Below, piece by piece: positions 37,334-49,398 of a DNA stretch of 64,000 nucleotides (the first letter of the stretch is position 1; each line of letters opens with the position of its first letter). The stretch is taken from contig JARCOQ010000006.1 of assembly GCA_029207755.1 (NCBI GenBank), positions 28,912,522-28,976,521 on the forward strand, in the 5' to 3' direction. The notes below the pieces were generated by a model. That model was not told the DNA's origin and did no database searches. It was given only the letters and a program-made list of their open reading frames with translations. The position numbers were made by a program, and so were the translations under genes. The DNA comes from Chamaea fasciata. Its lineage: Eukaryota > Chordata > Aves > Passeriformes > Sylviidae.

Positions 37334-40300
37334 CTGGAAACAAGCAGACATGAAGGGAAATTCTGCTGTTTCTTCTGGTTCTGTAAATAAAAAGTATTTT
37401 GCCTGAGTCATTACTACAGAAGTCCAAAATATAAAGGACTACTTATTACATTTATTGAAATGGACATCCCAAAGAGCTAAATGAATATGGAAAAGCCTTC
37501 CTGTAAACAGCCAAAATAATTGATTCATCAAGGACTTAAACAATTAAAAAATAGCACTAGTTCTCAAACCAGCAGTAACTAATCTCCCTAGAAAAGATGG
37601 ATTTTCAATTTACTTCTGCTAGGAATATTCTCCACATTGTGTGCTTCACTGTTTCCATTAAAAATTTCTTCCCCTTATATTTAAGCTCTTTCCCCTTTGA
37701 ACGTTGTTTGAGCCCAATTCTTTCTCTCTCATTGGACTACCAAAAGACAGAAATCTTCCATTCTACTGAGAAATTAATTTGTTCCTTTGGGGAAAAAATT
37801 GCTCAGGAGACCCAAAATAATAAACATGCTAAGTCTAAGCAGCTTCTGCTAAGACATTAGGAAATCACTCAGGACTCAGGCTGGTCAATAATGAAATATT
37901 CAGTGTATCATTAAGCCTGAAAATACTGTTAGTACACAGAGTAACTTGGGGCAGATTTGCAAATATGGTCTTTTTAAAGGGCTAAAACCAGAATCCCTAA
38001 TTAAATAATTTAGAAGTAGTCAGCAAGGAGATCATTAGAGCAATTTTTTTAATTAAATGGTCCTGGTCCAGAGGATTGGGAATACATTATCACTACAAGG
38101 ATACTAAGGATTCAAGATAAAGAAATTATTTAAAATCACATACAAATTCAGAGATATTTTAATTGTTCAGAGGAAGTTTTCTCTAAAACCACATTCAAAA
38201 ATATATAGACTAAAATACTTGCCTCCATTTATACCATTTATACCTTATTTATAAGCTGCACTTGGAAGAAAGAAAAGGTTTTTAATGAATATGTTTCATA
38301 AAGCAGCATGATTATTTATAATCTTAGTACAATCACATTTTCAGTTCACAACAACAACTGAAAAAACAGTTAACTTTTGACTTGTGTTTTAGTTCAGCAT
38401 TAGTTTTCTATATACATATAAGCATATCTTCACAGTTAAAAGTTCTTTTAGAGCAACCATAAGTAATTTAAAGACTTAAAAGAGATTGCACAAACTTAAA
38501 AGCATGAATGACTTCTTTGGAAATTTCATTCATATTAACAGTGTTTTAATCACTAAAAGGCACTATTTGTATAGATACCAAATTCTGGATAGTTTCACTG
38601 TGAAAAATAACTTTAAGATATAACTTAATGAATAATCAAAACCTTTTTATTGTGAAAAACAAAGCAAAAAACCACAAACCTAGACTTTGATTCTCATCAC
38701 TCAAAGGATTTCCCAGATTTGCTGGTGATGCAGTCCTACTTCCCCTGTGGTCTGACAGAAGGGCTGCTGGGAAAGGACCTCTCAAAACTTTTCCACCTGC
38801 CAGTCTGACTCCTGCAAGGCTTCCAGCTGGTTTGATGACCTTGGTTGCAACGTGCCAGTGGCTGAGGTCAGGTCTGTGCTTACAGGCATCACTGCCCAGC
38901 CAAAACAGACAGATGGTCATGTGGGGTCAGGTATTGCAGATGAATTTCTCTGTCAATGACAAACACAGTCAGTGAAAAACAAGAAATACATATTTTCTAA
39001 AGCAGAAATTAATTCAGGATAAAGTGCTGAAATCTGGCAAACAGAACTTTTCAGGCTCCTGGCTTTATCCTTCAGTTCTGTGAAATTAGTAAATTATCGT
39101 ATTTCTTGGAACTCAATTTTATGGTGGAAGCAATGTTTTCCCAGACAAAAAACCCCAATCTAACTCGACAAAGTCAGATTTTTTATCCAGACATGTGATT
39201 GTGTATGAGCTCCTTCTTACAATTTGCTATCTTTTGAATTCCCAAAGAAAGAACATGCACCTTAAGACCTTCAGTCTCAACACCTTCACAAAAACTATTG
39301 CAATCTAGGATTAATTAATGATGAAGAACCTGAGTGGTTTAGGTCACCTAGTTTGCCATGTCAGAGAAAGAAGCTACTGCAGATTGGCAGAAACATAACA
39401 CAAAGCATGTAGATGAACAGCTGTATTGTTGCTGATATATCAAAACATGCTATGTGAAAATCCTGTGGCAACTTGAAACATAATAAATCAGTTATACTTT
39501 CAGAAAGCAAATACTTTATACTTTCTAGATGGCCTAAAAATTCACTAGACATCTTTGTAATTTTGTGCATTCCAGACTTCCGCGTAACAATTTTTCATAT
39601 GCAGAGTATTCATCCCTACACAACTACAGTAATTTCCTACAGCTTCAATCTTCAATCACATCGGAGAGAGTGATAAGTTATCACCTGCCTGCTTCTACTC
39701 CTCTTTCCTCTTGAAATGTTTCTGTTAGTAAGTAAGCCTTCTCCCACACTACTATAAATGCACAAGTATTTTCCCTTTAAACATAAGCAAGAAAGTAAGA
39801 AAAAATCATTACATCAGTACTGTTTTCTCTCCTGTTTGCCTGTAGATAAAATTTTGACAAAGTTATTGACAGGTCAACCTTTACAGTGATACCAGCTTTG
39901 ATAGAGAATTACAGAGTCAATGCTTGCTTTTTGAGTTAAATCAAAATATGTTTTTTACACTGTTCTCCAATTTTTCAATAAGAAAATACACAAGAAAGTT
40001 CCTTACTGCCATAAAGTCACCTCTTCTCTTAAGAAGATGATGCCTTGGTTATTTGTAATTCCTAAATAATTTTCAGTTTTGCAAGTGCTTTTTAAATGAA
40101 AAATCATTTAATGCATAGATGAATGCTACTCGTTTTACAAATAGAAAACTCTTACACTAAGAAATTACCCAGCCAGCCAAAGGTCTTGCACCAAAACTGG
40201 ACCCACAACATCCTCATTCCCAGGGCAGTGATTGAGCTTCTCTCCTTCACCCCACTGGCTGTTTCCTGAGCGGTTTAAATCAGAGATCACATCTGTTGAT

Positions 40301-43300
40301 ATGAAAGCAGAATTACAAATGTAATATTTTGATACAGGAAAAATACTATCTTCTCTTCAAAATACCAAGTGTAGATTTAAAAAAGGAAGGAGATTTACTA
40401 GACATCCTGAAACTTTTTTTTCCCTATAGCCCAGAATGCAAAATGTTTGATGAGAAAAGAAGTTTATTTTACAGGGTGGGGTTTTTTTTATATATTTAAA
40501 TTGTAAAATGTTTCCTTTTAAAAGTAGAGAACTGATTGTCTTAAGCTATTTAATAAAATTCAATAATTAAACAGTCTTTGATAATTTTTACTGTATATTA
40601 GACAAGCCTTAATAATGGTCTTTACAGGATATGAAGAATTCTGCCATCTAGTATTTAGTATAAATTGGATATTACTGCTAGGTGAACTACTCCATCCAAA
40701 AATATGTTACTTTTTTGTCAATGTTGAAATGAAAAGCTGTACAGTAGTCTTAAAACAAAATGTGATATGGGTTTACTTTCCTAGATCCTGGAGCAATTTA
40801 ATAGCATTAAAAGACTCTGTTTCAAAAATTAATCCTCAAGTTCTAATTAGATAGTATAACTAGTTACAAGAGAGATCAAATATGAATGGTTTCAACTGAG
40901 ATGCTATCATCTCCACTGTGAGAAGTGACTTAGCAGGGAATTTCTGATTACAGGTAAAGCATTTCAGTGACTGCTGAATGTTCCTAATCTGTTTGCAAAA
41001 AAAAAAGACCCTCAGCAAAATGAGCCACATCCTAGTGGAACTGAAATACATTAAAAATTTAATCCATTTTTCTATAGAAATTCCATATAAAATGTGACTG
41101 ATAGCAATAAAAAAGACTCCAAATAATATTGAAAAATATAACATTTAAGGGTTTGAGAATAAACGTCTTTGCAGATTCCATTGAGGTAAATATTCACTGA
41201 CAGCTGCTCTCAGTGTCAAATGACAGTGGAAGTACTACAGATTCATAGGTCAATATGCAATTTTTAGACCAGTCAGCAGGAGAGGTTGGCACTAAACAGC
41301 ACTTCTCTCATTCCTTCACACTTTGTGACAATGGAGGTAAGAGAAGAAGATTACTGCTGGGGGTTTTTGCGAGGCGGCAGAAAGTGCAGCAGGACTTTTG
41401 GGGCAGTGGCAGCTGCTGGCACTCGAGCACTGACACCCCCTCACCCAGTTCTGGGGTGTGGGAGTCACAGAGCAGCCCTCAGATCCTTTACAACAGAAAG
41501 GCCTGCCAAGACGCCAGCACAGCACAACTAAGTCTTGGTGAAATACAGCCCCAAGGACAGAGTAACACATTCTGTTCAGAGCGAATACACTTGCACATAA
41601 CTAATGGAGACTTGAAAGATTTATTAGAGGGCAGAAAACTGTTCTTTTCTGTGCTGATCTCACTGGATATAAAGCTTTCTGTGAGTCCTATATCATGTAT
41701 AACATTTTTTTCTCTTACTTAAAGAAGCAGCTTGGCTGTAATAGAGATACAAGTTTAATGTTGCTGTGAGAATGGTAGGTTCAGGAATTTTTAAATAATT
41801 AAATAATTTAAATTAACATATTAATTGTTTTAAAAATTACATCACCTCTTTTTGCAATTGGTGCTTAATATCTCATCTTCATGATTAGGAGAAAAATGTA
41901 TTTGACTCTCAGAGTAACTGTTTAATTGTCCCATTTTTTGATTCAGTGAGCTGACAGAAAACATGCACTCTATGCACAAGAGCAAGAAGACATGCAACAA
42001 AAGAATTAAGAAGATAAATCCTTCTGGGAAGGATTGAAACAGAAATAGTAGTGGTGGATCTCGTGAAAGGCACCAATCAAGGAATAAAGGATTCAGCAAG
42101 AGATTCTGGGTGAAAACTGTTGCCATGGACAAGAGGTTTGTATTAGCTCCAGGGGGTTTTGTATCTGCTTCATGTTTGGAGATGCAGTATTTTAGAGTGA
42201 AAAGAGATTACATTACATAAGAGCCAATTTTCCTTCCTTTTCCAGCATAAATCCAGACCAGTTCATGAAAGATTTACAATGACAGGCTGGAAAACAACAT
42301 TTGATCCATAAATTAGAAGATATAAACCTGAGATGAAGAAAGGAGGAGGGAGAGACATAGAACTGGAGTGTGTTCTAAAGGACAAAACTTAGTGATACAG
42401 GAAAAAAACTATCAACTTTCAATTAAATATAAATGTTAACTATCCCTAAAAATAATAAAAAAACCCCATGCAGTACACTTTTGTGAAGTTTCTCAACAAA
42501 GAGTAACAGGTTATATGAATAGTTCTAAAGACCTAAGACAAAAAAAAAACAGCTTAAAAATCAAAAATTTAGGAGCTGTACTAAGGAAAATATTTCTGTA
42601 GTCTACTTTGCAACTTTGCACCTCTTTTTCTAATGAGTGTTTCTTGATCTGTTTCCTCTTCATTTTCATTGGTACCCTGCTTTTCTCTCTCTCAAAGAGG
42701 GGTAAATAACATTGCAGGGAATAACTGAGTAATTATGTTGACTGTACAGCAATTCTATATTTGTATTCCATCATAAATTGTTCAATAGCCCATTTAAGAT
42801 TTACAGGTGGGAACTAGAACCTTGTTTCTTAGCAAAAAAGACAGAGCCAAGTTGCTGAGTAGCCCAAAACATAAATTAAGGTTTATGATAGATGCAGCAT
42901 ATTCCCCTTTGTGCTTTCTAAAATATTATGCTGGGGTTTTTTTGTCCTTATTACCTATCTATAAATTATAGTAGCCTACATTATTGGCCAAAAAAAAAAA
43001 AAAAAGCCACATTTGGTATATACTGGATTAGTAGAAGGGTCAAATCCTTTAAAAGGAGAGGCAGAGATTTGCAGAAAAATACCTAATCTGCCATTTGGTC
43101 TAGGGACATCTTGGTAAGAGATATCTCCATGACTTACCATAGTTTCTTGGCTGTTCAATATTCATTTTAATATTCAGATTAAGGAAATATTTAGCATTAT
43201 CAGAAAGTCTCTTTTCTTATTATGGAAGAAAGTCGCTTTTATTGTAAAATGTTAATAGGGTTTATTTAAATGTTGTTACATAAAAAAGAACATAGGAAGG

Positions 43301-43476
43301 CAAAAATGTCCATTGGTCTCTGCTCTTTAATCTGATTTACAGTTGTTTATTGAATCTTTGTGTTTTCCTGACCATCTATATTTGTGTTGTCTTGGTTATA
43401 TACTTCATCTCTAACTCACAGAAAAATTAGACCCACAGGAGTCTGGTATATAATTGAGTTTTTGTTAATGCAGATA

Positions 43477-43480
<4 letters not shown>
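37334..43480. other. AT-rich DNA, no gene recognised
   Basis: On the minus strand an acceptor-like 'ctgtctgttttggctgggcag' before 38891 and a CAG|GTGGAA donor at 38797 bracket 95 open nucleotides, but the exit phase does not match the 37333 exon. A GC-richer patch at 41340-41560 sits in a 155-codon plus-strand frame (41255-41722) and contains ATGGAG|GTAAGA at 41335/41336; no family is recognised. An A16 run lies at 42990-43005. Confidence 0.4.

Positions 43481-43535
<55 letters not shown>
43481..43535. repeat. (TAA)18 microsatellite
   Basis: About 18 uninterrupted TAA units. It reads as polyIle or similar in translation and creates false open frames on both strands. Confidence 0.95.
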
Positions 43536-43536
<1 letters not shown>

Positions 43537-46500
43537 TCTTGTGTGGTTAGGACAGTGATGATGTTTTTAGTCATAAACAGATTTTTGAGAATAAATATGG
43601 AAATAGAAAGGTTCAAATAAATTATTTGTCTTCATTCAATTAGCCTGAAAATATCACCTATTCTATTATAATAATATTGTGGTATTAATTTTTTAGTATA
43701 GAATCTGCAAAAAATCAGTATCCTAAATGAAAATAGCACAGTTTCTGTTAGGGCCATAGTACCATTCATCATCTATCCAGACAAAAGGGAAAAATAAAAG
43801 AAAGCATATCAGTGACTGTGAATTTTATCCTCATTTTCTGTGCATAGTACAATATTAATTATGAATATTTAGATTCAAAACAGTTCACCATCCAATATTT
43901 TGACAAATGTTTTGGCATCTGGATATGTTTTAAGACATGGCTCTGGCTCCACTGCTCGCTGGGTGACCTAGGGTGTCAGGAGAAAAGCTGACACATGACT
44001 CCAGTAACTTATGGGATATTATCAAATGATTTTGCCACAAAATTAAGATTTCTGCATATTGTGTCTGTTCCAACGTAGGTTTCCTTTTGTTCATGAGGTT
44101 TTTCTGATCCACACTGTAGTTGTGGCACTACAAGCAAGAACAGGACTTCAGCAAAACCCTTTTTAAAGAGAATGACTTAGTGACCACACATGAATAATGC
44201 TTAAAAGTAATGACAGTCTGGATATTTTCTTCGTGCAGAACCCCCTGTATTTATGCTACTCGGTATTGTATCACTCTGCTTAACCAACTTGAGCAATGAA
44301 TTTTTCACTATACTGAAAGCCATAAGCCGTCAAAACCTAAAAGGCCCTAATCCCATGAAATAATTTTCGAAATGTACTTTCCATTCTTCACTAAGGCCTA
44401 GAAAGCTCAGTTTTTCAAGCTGTTTTCTCTAACTTCAAGGACTAAATGTTCCAGAGGGGGGAGGTTAGTTTGGGTAAAAATGACCAAAGTAAGGCTCACA
44501 GCTTGGCCATCTGATTTTAAAAGCTGGGTATCAAAGTAAATCATAAAACACCACAGCTGAAATCACACAGGTTGATATAACAGACTTTCTTTATAATAGT
44601 TATTCTTTCAAATTATTAAATTAATTCAGTTTTGTGCATTAAATCAAACTGCGAATTCCTCAGGGCATAGAACAATCCTTTTCCAATAGAACATTAATAC
44701 AGAAGGGGCCCTTTCCTAATTGGAATTCTTCAGCTCTTCTGTAATATAAATAAAAAGCATAATTAGAAATGTACTAAGATAAAAAGAAACAAAAGGTCCT
44801 GTAAATACCAGTGAATGTTCCTATTATCCTTGTGGCATTAAAAGTTCACTGCTTATTTTGTTACAGAGCAATTAAAGGCAGGTAACTTTCAAGGCTCAAA
44901 GAAAAAGGAGTGAAGACTTTCTGTGTGCATGTTCTCTTTCATGAAGCCAAGGACAAAAAGAAATAGCAGACCTAAACTGAAATTGAGAGGATCACATTAA
45001 AATCAATTTGAAGGACTGTCTTGAAGTATTGTGAAACTTCACACAACATAAAGGTGAGAGGAATTTTATTCATGTAGTTTGCTAATTTTATTGAGGGAAA
45101 TAATTCATATGGAAACAGTAATTCAGTTTTCAAAGACCAGTGCTTAACCAGTCAATGCCTGAGGAGGTGGGCACCTGTCAAACAGAAATGCTGGGATTAA
45201 TATTTACAGACTTGAATACAGGATGACATATTAGCTACTTCCTTGTGAGAAGTGAATTGAAAAAATCTTTTACATTCTACACTTACTACAAATAAGACAA
45301 ATTTATCCATCAGAGGGTAGATTCATTGAACATGGTTCTATTAGCTCTTTCCCTCTAACAGAGCTCTGAAATTTGTACTGCAGGCAACAGAAGGCATAGA
45401 AGGTATTCATTAATTTTCTAAACATAAGGCTATAAAAGTGGCAGTTTAGAAGCAGAAAAAAATATGCAAAGAAATGTTCTATCTCACTAAAGTTAATGCA
45501 TAACCAGCATTTACTTTATATACATAATGCAGTGAAAAATAAATTAGATGACAGATGTCTTCTCCCTCGCCCTTGTCAGTTGTAGCATGAGTACACAAAC
45601 AATCTAAATCACTGGCAGATTTGTGCAATGGAAACACTATGCAGAGGTAGTTAATTATTCCTGTCAGAGAGCAAAATGCAATTGCATTATTTATTTTGAA
45701 ATTACAAACATGGTAAAACCGAAAATAATCATTATTAACATAAAGGTAACTCTAGTCAATAAATCTATGGATTCAGTAACTGATATTTCTTTATAAGTGA
45801 AAAGGAAGTGTTTAAGTGAAAAATACTTACAGAAGGTATATGAATGTTGCTGACATAAACCCCCAAAATTAATAATTAACTTCTATTTAACTAGACTCAT
45901 ATGCAAGTATACATAATACAAAAATATATTATGTTTTGCTATAACTCTTAGAGGTAGAGTTATTGCTTACTACAGTGAATGCATCTGTTTCCTAGACATA
46001 AAAGGAAAAACACCACCTTTGGAACTGAGGTTAGAAAAAAGTATTTTATATTCACACCTGTTTGATTTTCTAGTTCAGTACTAATTCTTCTCCTTTGTCA
46101 GCGTAGGAGGCTCTCTTGGAAGCACTAGTATTTAAAGACAGCAATGCACCTAGCAGAGCACATCCTCCTTTCCACCATGATATTCAGATGATGTGACTTG
46201 ATGGCAAAGAGGGTACAGACCCTAGTTGAGGGAGAAAAAGGGAAAGAGACTTGAAGGTTTTGAGCATTTAAGGATCATATTCTGATACAAAATCAAGAAA
46301 AGAGAGAATTCAGCAAAAAACATTTTTCCAGTTATGCTATGTATGGGTCACTCTATTATGAAAAGCTGTCTATCCCATAAATTACTGTGTCATCCCTGAC
46401 TGCCAGAACACTGATTTATCTACAGTACTGGACAAGAAAGGAACCAGCCTCTTCCTCTTCTGTGTAAGTATTTTCATAAAGATAAAAGTGAATGTTGAAA

Positions 46501-48661
46501 ATTGAAATAGAAATGCTGAAGAAATACATGATTAATACATATTTCTCACAGATTCTTAGTTGCCAACCATAAGTGATAACGGTAGCCTAAAGCATATGTT
46601 TTTTACCAAACAATAAAAAGAATATACTTCTACAATAAAGTGAATAGTATTCTAGCCAATATTTTTCCAATTACAACAGTAGGAGGCTATAAATGGAAAA
46701 AAAAGAATATATTGCAGGTGGAGAGGCTTCACATATTGCTATTAGTGCTTAACACAAATTGTATTTGCATCAGCTACTATGGTTTAAAATGCCAGAGTAT
46801 CAGAGGAAGAAATTTTTTAGCAAGTAATATACCTCAGCTTTTTCAGGAAACCATTTCTCAGCAGAGATTTCTGTATGTAAAGCAGAGGCAAGGATGATGG
46901 TAAACAGAAGCATAAATCACTCCTGGAACACGTTCTGAGCTTTGCTGACTGGAAAGAATTTGTCTCCATACATGCAGATGCCTCATACACAGCCGTACAT
47001 AGTCTGGAACTCAAAGTCCATCTCATTTCTTGCTACCCAAAGAAATGCACCCTTTGGTTTACAAAGCAATAGGAGTAGGACACTATTGACCAAAATCATC
47101 ACATCTAGTAACTCCATGGTACTGACTACAACTGTAATTCAAACTCCCTGTCCTGTAGTGAAAGCCTTCCAATGAACTATCTCAAGATACTAAAGCAGCT
47201 GTCTCTGTAAAAACAGCAGTTGTGTTCCCCTGGGTCCATGATGAAACTGCTGAGTATTGAAGGAATTTGAAAAATAGTATTAAACTTGAAATGATTATCT
47301 GATTTATTTAATTTTAATTTAGTTTGGTATTATGAGGAGATATGCACGTGGGCATGATGGTGATTTCTTTCCTTAAACACACTTAGAAAGTAACTGAATT
47401 TAAATAGTCATAATTTTTCAGATAGTGCCTATTTAATAGCAATGAATCAATGTTTTCTGGTAATCAGAGTATGGATTGTTATTTTACACTTGTAAAAAAA
47501 TGAGGGTTTTTTCACCTTTGATAATGGACCACTTGAGATTAATTTATTCATCTTTGAGCAACAGAAACCCAGCTACATTTGTGATTATAAGAATACTTAG
47601 AAGTGAGATAATGATGAAGACATGGGTTTCAATACAGATTTTACAGAATCCTGCAGCTCTCAGTAGGGTAAATACATCATCCAAAATGCACCCCACCAAG
47701 AAGAAAAAAAAAAAAAAAAAGAAAAGAGAGAATAAGATAATGAAAAAGAAAAGAAATAGCCATTTTTGATCTGTAGTCCCAGTGTCAACTTTAGTTTCTG
47801 CACAGGAAAACATGAGACAGTAAATTGCTAGTATTGCTCTATTGAAGAAGACAACAGAAGAAAATGAACACAAAAAGAGTTCATAAGATTTTCAGAAAGT
47901 AAGTACCATAATTTCATGGCAGTTTAATGAGGACTGGTCTTTAAGTCTCATCTTAGAGTTACAAACCACTGAAAAATAAACACCTAAGAACTAAATGTGT
48001 TGATAAAGCAAAGGAGAATTACAAACAAACATATGCAGTATCTCTATGATACACCAGTTTCACAATATTAAGCTTGAGAGTGCGTCTAATATTCAGTTTC
48101 ATTATACCACAAAATCAATTTCCATGGGATTGGTCAGAGCCTGCTCTTACTCATATAATAAATTAGTTCTCACTAAATAAAATGTTGTTTTATTTTCTTA
48201 TCTAATGAAAATGCTGGTATAGTTCCATGGACTCCCTAGCTGACCTATCTTCATTTCCTATATACCTGTATTCAAAGAAAACTAATCCCTTAAAAAACAA
48301 ACAAACCAAACCAACAAAACCAAAAATCAACACAACAACTAAACCAGACCCAAAACAGAGTAATTCATTACTTCACATCTGAAAGGAAACGTAAATCTTT
48401 TTCTTGTGTTTCTATTAAGCTAACCAGAAGGGTGAAAATTTAGGAGAGATCATGGAAAGCTTTTTCTGAAGTTTACTTGCAACTCACTGCAGTCTAAAGA
48501 GTAGAACTGAACAAAACGATAACTGACTATGGGCAAAGTCCCAGCATTTTCACTCCCTGAAGTGTTTTCTAAAATCTAATTTCAAGGAACATGGCTTATT
48601 GTAGCTGCTGTAAATAAGTTTTCTAGTCATGATTATGAAGGACTTTAGAGAGTTGGGAACT
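43536..48661. other. AT-rich DNA, no gene recognised
   Basis: Low-copy sequence with an A17 run at 47704-47720 and an A/C-rich low-complexity stretch at about 48292-48360. No frame with a recognised domain; the 85-109 codon frames are low-complexity or chance. Confidence 0.5.
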
Positions 48662-49398
48662 GTGGGAAATTCAGCAAAGGCAAAGACAGGGTCATGCACC
48701 TGAGGAGGAATAGCCCCATGCACCAGCACAGGGACTGGCCTACTGGAAATCAGCTCTGCAGAGAATGACCTCAGGGTCCTGGTGGAAAACAAGCTGTCCA
48801 TGAGCCAGCAGAGTGTCCTTGTGACCAAGAAGGCCAGTGGTATCCTGTGGGCCTTAAGGAAGGGCATTGCCAGCAGGCTGAGGGAAGCGATCCTGCCCCT
48901 CTACTCAGCCCTGGTGAGGTCAGATCAGGAGTGCTGTGTCCAGCTCTGGGCTCCTCAGAGCAAGAGAGACATGGAGCTCTTTGAGCAGGTCCAGTGGAGG
49001 GCAACAAGAGTGAATAAGGGACTGGAGTATTTCACTTACGAGGAAAGGGCTGAAGGAGCTGGGTCTGTTCAGACTGGAGACAAGTGGGAGGGGACCTCAT
49101 CAAGAGAGTGAAGCAAGTCTCTTCTCAGTGGTTACAAGAGGCAATGGGAAGAAACTGACATACAAGATGTTCTACCTAAACATGATGAAGAATTTCTTTA
49201 CTGTGTGGGTGACCCTGCATGGGAACTAATTACCCAGAAAGGCTGTGGAGTCTCCCTCACTGGACATATTCAAGAACCATCTGAACATAATCCTGTTCCA
49301 CGTGCTCTAGGATGACCCTGCATGACCAAGGGGGTTGGACCAGATGACCACTCTGGGCCCTTCAAACCTCACCCATTCTGTGATTCTGTGATTCTGTG
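48662..49398 (+). mobile_element. CR1 LINE, ORF2 C-terminus plus complete 3' end
   Basis: The longest plus-strand CR1 here. It begins in ORF2 downstream of the polymerase active site ('gcaaagacagggtcatgcacctgagg'), runs through the conserved C-terminal coding region, the 'gtttaagaatttctttactgtg'-type segment (here 'tgaagaatttctttactgtgtgg') and the 3' untranslated region ('gggggttggaccagatgacc', 'cttcaaacctcacc'), and ends in three ATTCTGTG octamers at 49375-49398, the intact CR1 3' terminus. It is 5' truncated and lacks the catalytic core, so it cannot move itself. Higher identity to the usual CR1 text than the other copies suggests it is among the younger insertions in the window. Confidence 0.93.
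48782..49111 (+). pseudogene. CR1 ORF2 (endonuclease/reverse transcriptase) C-terminal remnant
   Basis: This frame carries the family's C-terminal signature: NKLSMSQQSVLVTKKASGIL, then a basic stretch, REAILPLYSALVRSDQE, CCVQLWAPQSKRDMELFEQV and WRATRVNKGLE. In intact CR1 this region follows the polymerase palm and thumb and leads to the protein end about 100 residues later. Here it is open for 110 codons from the Met at 48782, but an indel near 49080 shifts the frame and a stop follows at 49109. The frame also continues upstream in decayed form, so the Met is not a real start. It is a relic of a selfish element, not a host gene. Confidence 0.88.

Noticed and set aside
43384..43620. 78- and 66-codon frames with polyisoleucine
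   Set aside because: Translation of the (TAA)n microsatellite.
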